Of a stretch of DNA of 8,254 bases, positions 5,871-8,254 are shown one piece after another. The DNA is from an uncultured Bacilli bacterium (GTDB taxonomy: Bacteria > Bacillota_I > Bacilli_A > RF39 > UBA660), in the NCBI GenBank assembly GCA_947628635.1, contig CANRAX010000057.1, forward strand, positions 1 to 8,254. The letters run 5' to 3'. The translations under genes were made by a program, and so were the position numbers. Positions within the stretch are counted from its first letter, which is position 1, and the number at the start of each line of letters is the position of its first letter. The notes beneath the pieces are model-generated. The model searched no databases and was not told where the DNA came from. It saw nothing but the letters and a program-made list of their open reading frames with translations.

Positions 5871-7076
5871 TTGAAGAAAAAAATAATTATCATTGTATCC
5901 ATTTTTATTGCTTTAATTTTCTTTACTTTCATTGGCATAAAATTATATCATAAATGGCAAATTGCTCATGCTACAATTAAAGTTGATTTAATAGATAATT
6001 TAAATATTGAAGTTTATTCTGAAATAAAGTTAAAAGATCTTATAAAAAATATTAATGGTAAATTAGAAAAAAATACTAAAATTGATACTACGGAATTAGG
6101 AAAAAAGGAAATAAGTTTTAATTATATAAACGATGATAATATTAAGGTTCCTTTTTCTTTTAATATTAATATAGTTGATACAACAAAGCCAATAATTAGT
6201 ATGTATAATTCTTATTCTTTATATGTTGGCGATGATGTTGATTTGGCTAAAGAATTTTTTTGTGGTGACAATTATGATGATAATCCAAAATGTTTAATTG
6301 AAGGAGAATATAATACATCTAGTGTCGGAGAATATCCAGTTACTTTCAAAGCTACTGATAAAAGTGGTAATACTATTTCCCATGATTTTATAGTATATGT
6401 TAAGGAAAAAGGAAACAATAGCTATACGCCAACAACTCCTTCAACTCAAGCTTTTTCGGATATTATTCAAAATTATAAAACTAATAAAACAAAAATTGGA
6501 ATTGATGTTTCTCATTGGCAAGGAGATATTAATTTTTCCAAAGTCAAAGAAGCTGGTGTAGAATTTGCCTTTATTAGAGTAGGCAGTCAAAAAGGAATTA
6601 AAGGTGAATATTTTATAGATAATAAATTTAAACGAAACATCAAAGGATTTAATAAAGTAAATATACCTGTTGGAATTTACTTTTATTCTTATGCTGATAG
6701 TAAAAAAGCAGCTATCAAAGAGGCAAAATGGATTATTGAAAAAATAAAAAAATATGATGTTGATTTACCAATTGTCTTTGACTGGGAAAATTGGGGTATG
6801 TATCAAGAATTTAATTTAAGTTTTTACCACTTAACTGAAATGGCTAATGCTTTTATAAAGACCGTGGAAGATGCTGGTTATGACGGAATGCTTTATAGTA
6901 GTAAAAATTATTTAGAAAATATTTGGTATGATACTAAACACCCCGTTTGGCTTGCCCATTACACAAGCAAAACTAATTATGAAGGTGATTACAAGTTTTG
7001 GCAATTATGTAGTAATGGGGTAGTAGATGGAATTGCTGACAATATGGTTGATATAGATATTATGTATAAGGAGTAA
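5871..7076 (+). CDS. Membrane-anchored GH25 lysozyme (N-acetylmuramidase) with Ig-like spacer domain
   Basis: 401 residues from a TTG start. An N-terminal KKK and a single hydrophobic helix (about 4-24) with no obvious signal-peptidase site act as a membrane anchor. Residues about 33-103 may form a first beta-rich module. Residues about 103-178 resemble bacterial Ig-like domains (DTTKPIIS, YVGDDVDL, SVGEYPVTFKATDKSGN); Cys131 and Cys141 could form a disulfide in it. A Thr/Pro/Ser linker (about 183-193) leads to the GH25 domain (about 208-401). That domain has IDVSHWQG (Asp212), FIRVG, GIYFYSYA, the acidic pair Asp304-Trp-Glu306 in VFDWEN, WLAHY, FWQLCS and the ending VDIDIMY. These are the active-site and fold landmarks of GH25 muramidases, which cut the MurNAc-GlcNAc bond in peptidoglycan. 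Tethering to the membrane suggests wall remodelling of its own cell rather than a phage lysin. The next gene follows after 5 bases. Confidence 0.9.
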   Translation: MKKKIIIIVSIFIALIFFTFIGIKLYHKWQIAHATIKVDLIDNLNIEVYSEIKLKDLIKNINGKLEKNTKIDTTELGKKEISFNYINDDNIKVPFSFNINIVDTTKPIISMYNSYSLYVGDDVDLAKEFFCGDNYDDNPKCLIEGEYNTSSVGEYPVTFKATDKSGNTISHDFIVYVKEKGNNSYTPTTPSTQAFSDIIQNYKTNKTKIGIDVSHWQGDINFSKVKEAGVEFAFIRVGSQKGIKGEYFIDNKFKRNIKGFNKVNIPVGIYFYSYADSKKAAIKEAKWIIEKIKKYDVDLPIVFDWENWGMYQEFNLSFYHLTEMANAFIKTVEDAGYDGMLYSSKNYLENIWYDTKHPVWLAHYTSKTNYEGDYKFWQLCSNGVVDGIADNMVDIDIMYKE

Positions 7077-7081
7077 GAAAA

Positions 7082-7468
7082 ATGGGTATAGAAGATTTTA
7101 TACAAAATTTAATGTTTGGAGCTCTTGCTTTATTTGCTACTATCAAGTTAGTAATAGTATTAGTAAAAGTCAAAACATATGATAAAGTAAAAGGAATAGT
7201 TACAAGTTCATATAAAAAGGAATTTATCGATGCAGATGCTGTCTCTAAAGGTGCTTATAACAAATATCATTTTGAACATAATGGTAGAGTTTATGACATA
7301 GAGGATAATTTTTATGAAGGTAATACTAAATTAAAAGAAGGCAGTGAAGTTTACTTTTATATTTCTAAAAAGGATGATAATAAAATTGTAAAACCTGGAG
7401 AAATAAATTTTATAAAGTATTGGATTTTAGTAATATTGGTTTGTATATTTGGAATGATAATATGGTAA
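7082..7468 (+). CDS. Small two-TM membrane protein, DUF3592-like
   Basis: 128 residues; AAGGAG (7068-7073) lies 8 nt before the ATG and abuts the stop codon of the GH25 gene, so the two are probably cotranscribed. A membrane helix at about 9-30 is followed by a soluble region (KVKGIVTSSYKK, KYHFEHNGRVYDIED, LKEGSEVYFYISKKDDNKIV) and a second helix at about 111-127. The pattern, with V.G.V near the first helix, a Y.F...G..Y strand pair and a G..V.FY.S..D..K turn, fits DUF3592-type proteins, whose function is unknown. No catalytic motif is visible. Linkage to the lysozyme suggests an envelope role, but that rests only on position. Confidence 0.75.
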   Translation: MGIEDFIQNLMFGALALFATIKLVIVLVKVKTYDKVKGIVTSSYKKEFIDADAVSKGAYNKYHFEHNGRVYDIEDNFYEGNTKLKEGSEVYFYISKKDDNKIVKPGEINFIKYWILVILVCIFGMIIW

Positions 7469-7492
7469 ATATATTTTTAAATTAATTAATAA

Positions 7493-7535
7493 TATAAAAA
7501 CTGTTGAGATTTAGTAAATTTCAACAGTTTTTATA
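7493..7535. terminator. Bidirectional intrinsic terminator, long hairpin
   Basis: A perfect 15-bp repeat (7493-7507 with 7521-7535) extends inward through one G-U and four A-U pairs to a 20-bp stem (7493-7512 with 7516-7535) around a 3-nt loop. CTGTTGA/TCAACAG forms the strong core, flanked by A- and T-runs. It serves the DUF3592-like gene on + and the convergent gene on -, whose stop codon (7531-7533) lies within it. Confidence 0.87.
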
Positions 7536-7965
7536 AAAATTTCTTTAATTTTTCTACGGCTTTTTCTTGCATTTTAATATATTCGTCAATTAAAGTAATA
7601 ATTCTTTTATCAGCTTCTTTATTATTCAAAAGTTTTCTTCCTTCAATGATTCCCATATTTGTCCCTTGTAATAATAATTCTGCTAATTTAGAAGTTGAAC
7701 TATCTGTTATAGTTTTCATTTGAACAGTATACCAAGTCATTACTTTATTAGTAGTTGACGTTTCATGAGGTTCTTTAGAACTATAATCAGGATAGATTTC
7801 TTCGATTTTTTCAGAAATTTTTTTATATTCTTCATATTGCTTTTCTAAAACTTCTCTAAATACTTTTTCATCAACCTTTTCTAAAATATAGTTGATAGCG
7901 TCCATTCCCATAAAACAGCCCTTACTAAGTTCATCTAAAACATCAGCATTCTTTGTTACTTTCAT
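7531..7965 (-). CDS. Conserved helical protein of unknown function (Firmicutes hypothetical family)
   Basis: 144 residues, predicted almost wholly alpha-helical, with no signal peptide or membrane helix. GGGAGGA (complement of 7971-7977) lies 5 nt before the ATG. I recognise the pattern GxxMGMDAI near the N-terminus and DxSTSxxAExLxQGxxMGI in the second half (about 88-106) from short uncharacterised clostridial proteins; no function is known to me. GxxMG occurs twice (16-20 and 101-105), each followed by a short helix and then a long Lys/Glu-rich helix (about 32-57 and 115-143), so the fold may be two helical hairpins forming a four-helix bundle. A ferritin-like arrangement is possible, but I see no clear ExxH metal ligands. 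His67 lies in a loop (KEPHETSTTN) between the halves. It appears monocistronic. Confidence 0.8.
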   Translation of the reverse strand: MKVTKNADVLDELSKGCFMGMDAINYILEKVDEKVFREVLEKQYEEYKKISEKIEEIYPDYSSKEPHETSTTNKVMTWYTVQMKTITDSSTSKLAELLLQGTNMGIIEGRKLLNNKEADKRIITLIDEYIKMQEKAVEKLKKFL

Positions 7966-8003
7966 ATTTTTCCTCCCTTATTAGTTTTACTAAAATAATT
8001 AAA

Positions 8004-8031
8004 ACTATGCATGTTAGAAAAAAATTTTCAA
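8004..8031 (-). promoter_or_regulatory. Possible promoter of the 144-residue helical protein gene
   Basis: On the - strand, TTGAAA (complement of 8026-8031), 16 bp, then CATAGT (complement of 8004-8009). The -35 is good at five of six positions and the -10 is weak at four of six. The start codon lies about 40 bases downstream. Confidence 0.35.
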
Positions 8032-8050
8032 TAAAAATACAAAAAAATGT

Positions 8051-8078
8051 TTTAAATTATATATTTTTATGATATATT
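8051..8078 (+). promoter_or_regulatory. Possible tRNA promoter
   Basis: TTTAAA (8051-8056), 16 bp, then TATATT (8073-8078), 31 bases before the tRNA. The surroundings are nearly pure A/T, so such matches are easily found by chance. A 6-bp inverted repeat (AGTTAA/TTAACT, 8085-8101) lies in the leader. Confidence 0.35.
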
Positions 8079-8109
8079 AGTAACAGTTAAATTTGTTAAC
8101 TATTTACTT

Positions 8110-8184
8110 GCGGATGTAGTTTAGTGGTTAGAATACGGCCTTGCCAAGGCTGTGACGGGGATTCGATTTCCCTCATCCGCTCCA
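8110..8184 (+). tRNA. tRNA-Gly (anticodon GCC)
   Basis: 75 nt with encoded CCA (8182-8184). The acceptor stem GCGGATG/CATCCGC is perfect, with U as discriminator. The D-stem is GTTT/GAAT with G-U pairs at both ends, and the D-loop is AGTGGTTA. The anticodon stem CGGCC/GGCTG (one G-U) closes the loop TTGCCAA, giving anticodon GCC. The variable loop is TGAC, and the T-arm is GGGGA-TTCGATT-TCCCT. It reads GGC and GGU codons; the encoded CCA fits Bacillota. Confidence 0.97.
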
Positions 8185-8198
8185 TTGAGGTTTAAACT

Positions 8199-8233
8199 CG
8201 CACACTTCAAATTGAAGAGTGCGTTTTTCTTTT
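8199..8233 (+). terminator. Intrinsic terminator after tRNA-Gly
   Basis: CGCAC (8199-8203) pairs with GTGCG (8219-8223), then an A-A mismatch, then CTTC/GAAG around the loop AAATT, followed by TTTTTCTTTT. It is the most GC-rich hairpin in the window outside the tRNA and shows that the tRNA transcript ends here with no further tRNA in the cluster. Confidence 0.85.
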
Positions 8234-8254
8234 ATAAAATAAGTTCATAGTATT

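Noticed and set aside
8085..8101. AGTTAA-ATTTG-TTAACT inverted repeat ahead of the tRNA as a regulatory hairpin
   Set aside because: Six mostly A/T pairs in an AT-rich leader are within chance expectation; noted only as part of the leader.
8110..8254. tRNA-Gly 3' end as an attachment site of an integrated element
   Set aside because: No second copy of the tRNA 3' end and no integrase gene occurs in the window, and a normal terminator follows directly. An element beyond 8254 cannot be excluded.
1..8254. Mycoplasma-type code with TGA as Trp
   Set aside because: All Trp codons seen in the genes (for example in GWQ, SHWQG and FWQL) are TGG, no gene needs TGA readthrough, and lysozyme and wall-binding proteins imply a walled cell.

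Overview
This window is very AT-rich. Its lysines and isoleucines are mostly AAA and ATA/ATT, its Shine-Dalgarno sites are strong GGAGG types, its promoters look like sigma-A sites, and it uses TTG and GTG starts. Trp is encoded by TGG, stops are TAA or TAG, and the tRNA gene encodes its own CCA. Two exported or membrane-anchored proteins appear to act on the cell wall. Together these point to a walled, low-GC Bacillota (Bacilli, Erysipelotrichia-like or a related gut lineage). That placement is inference; no rRNA or marker gene settles it.

Layout. (1) Positions 1-648 hold the 3' end of a + strand gene for a QueC-like (PP-loop superfamily) protein of the kind found in surface-glycan loci. (2) It converges, across a symmetric terminator, on a large - strand gene (703-2460). 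That gene encodes a secreted protein with five nearly identical 60/61-residue wall/glucan-binding repeats and a C39-like cysteine peptidase domain. (3) A divergent intergenic region separates it from a + strand diacylglycerol-kinase-family lipid kinase (2604-3524). (4) Next is a self-contained metal-efflux operon: a TTGACA promoter, a TGAA-N6-TTCA operator, a SmtB-type ArsR repressor with an intact D-x-H/H-x-x-E zinc site, and a P1B-type ATPase without an N-terminal metal-binding domain. (5) A membrane-anchored GH25 lysozyme with an Ig-like spacer is followed closely by a small two-TM DUF3592-like protein. (6) A second symmetric terminator separates these from a convergent 144-residue helical protein of a family I recognise only as a conserved Firmicutes hypothetical. 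(7) The window ends with a tRNA-Gly(GCC) gene and its terminator.

How the parts relate. The repressor and ATPase form one zinc/cadmium homeostasis unit. The C39-repeat protein and the GH25 protein are both envelope-directed, but one is held by repeats and the other by a membrane anchor. The lipid kinase probably recycles diacylglycerol made during envelope polymer synthesis. I see no CRISPR array, transposase, integrase, toxin-antitoxin pair or defence island. The most unusual items are the A-B-A-B-B repeat architecture of the secreted peptidase, the glycosyltransferase-like tail on the QueC-like protein, and the apparent internal duplication in the 144-residue helical protein.
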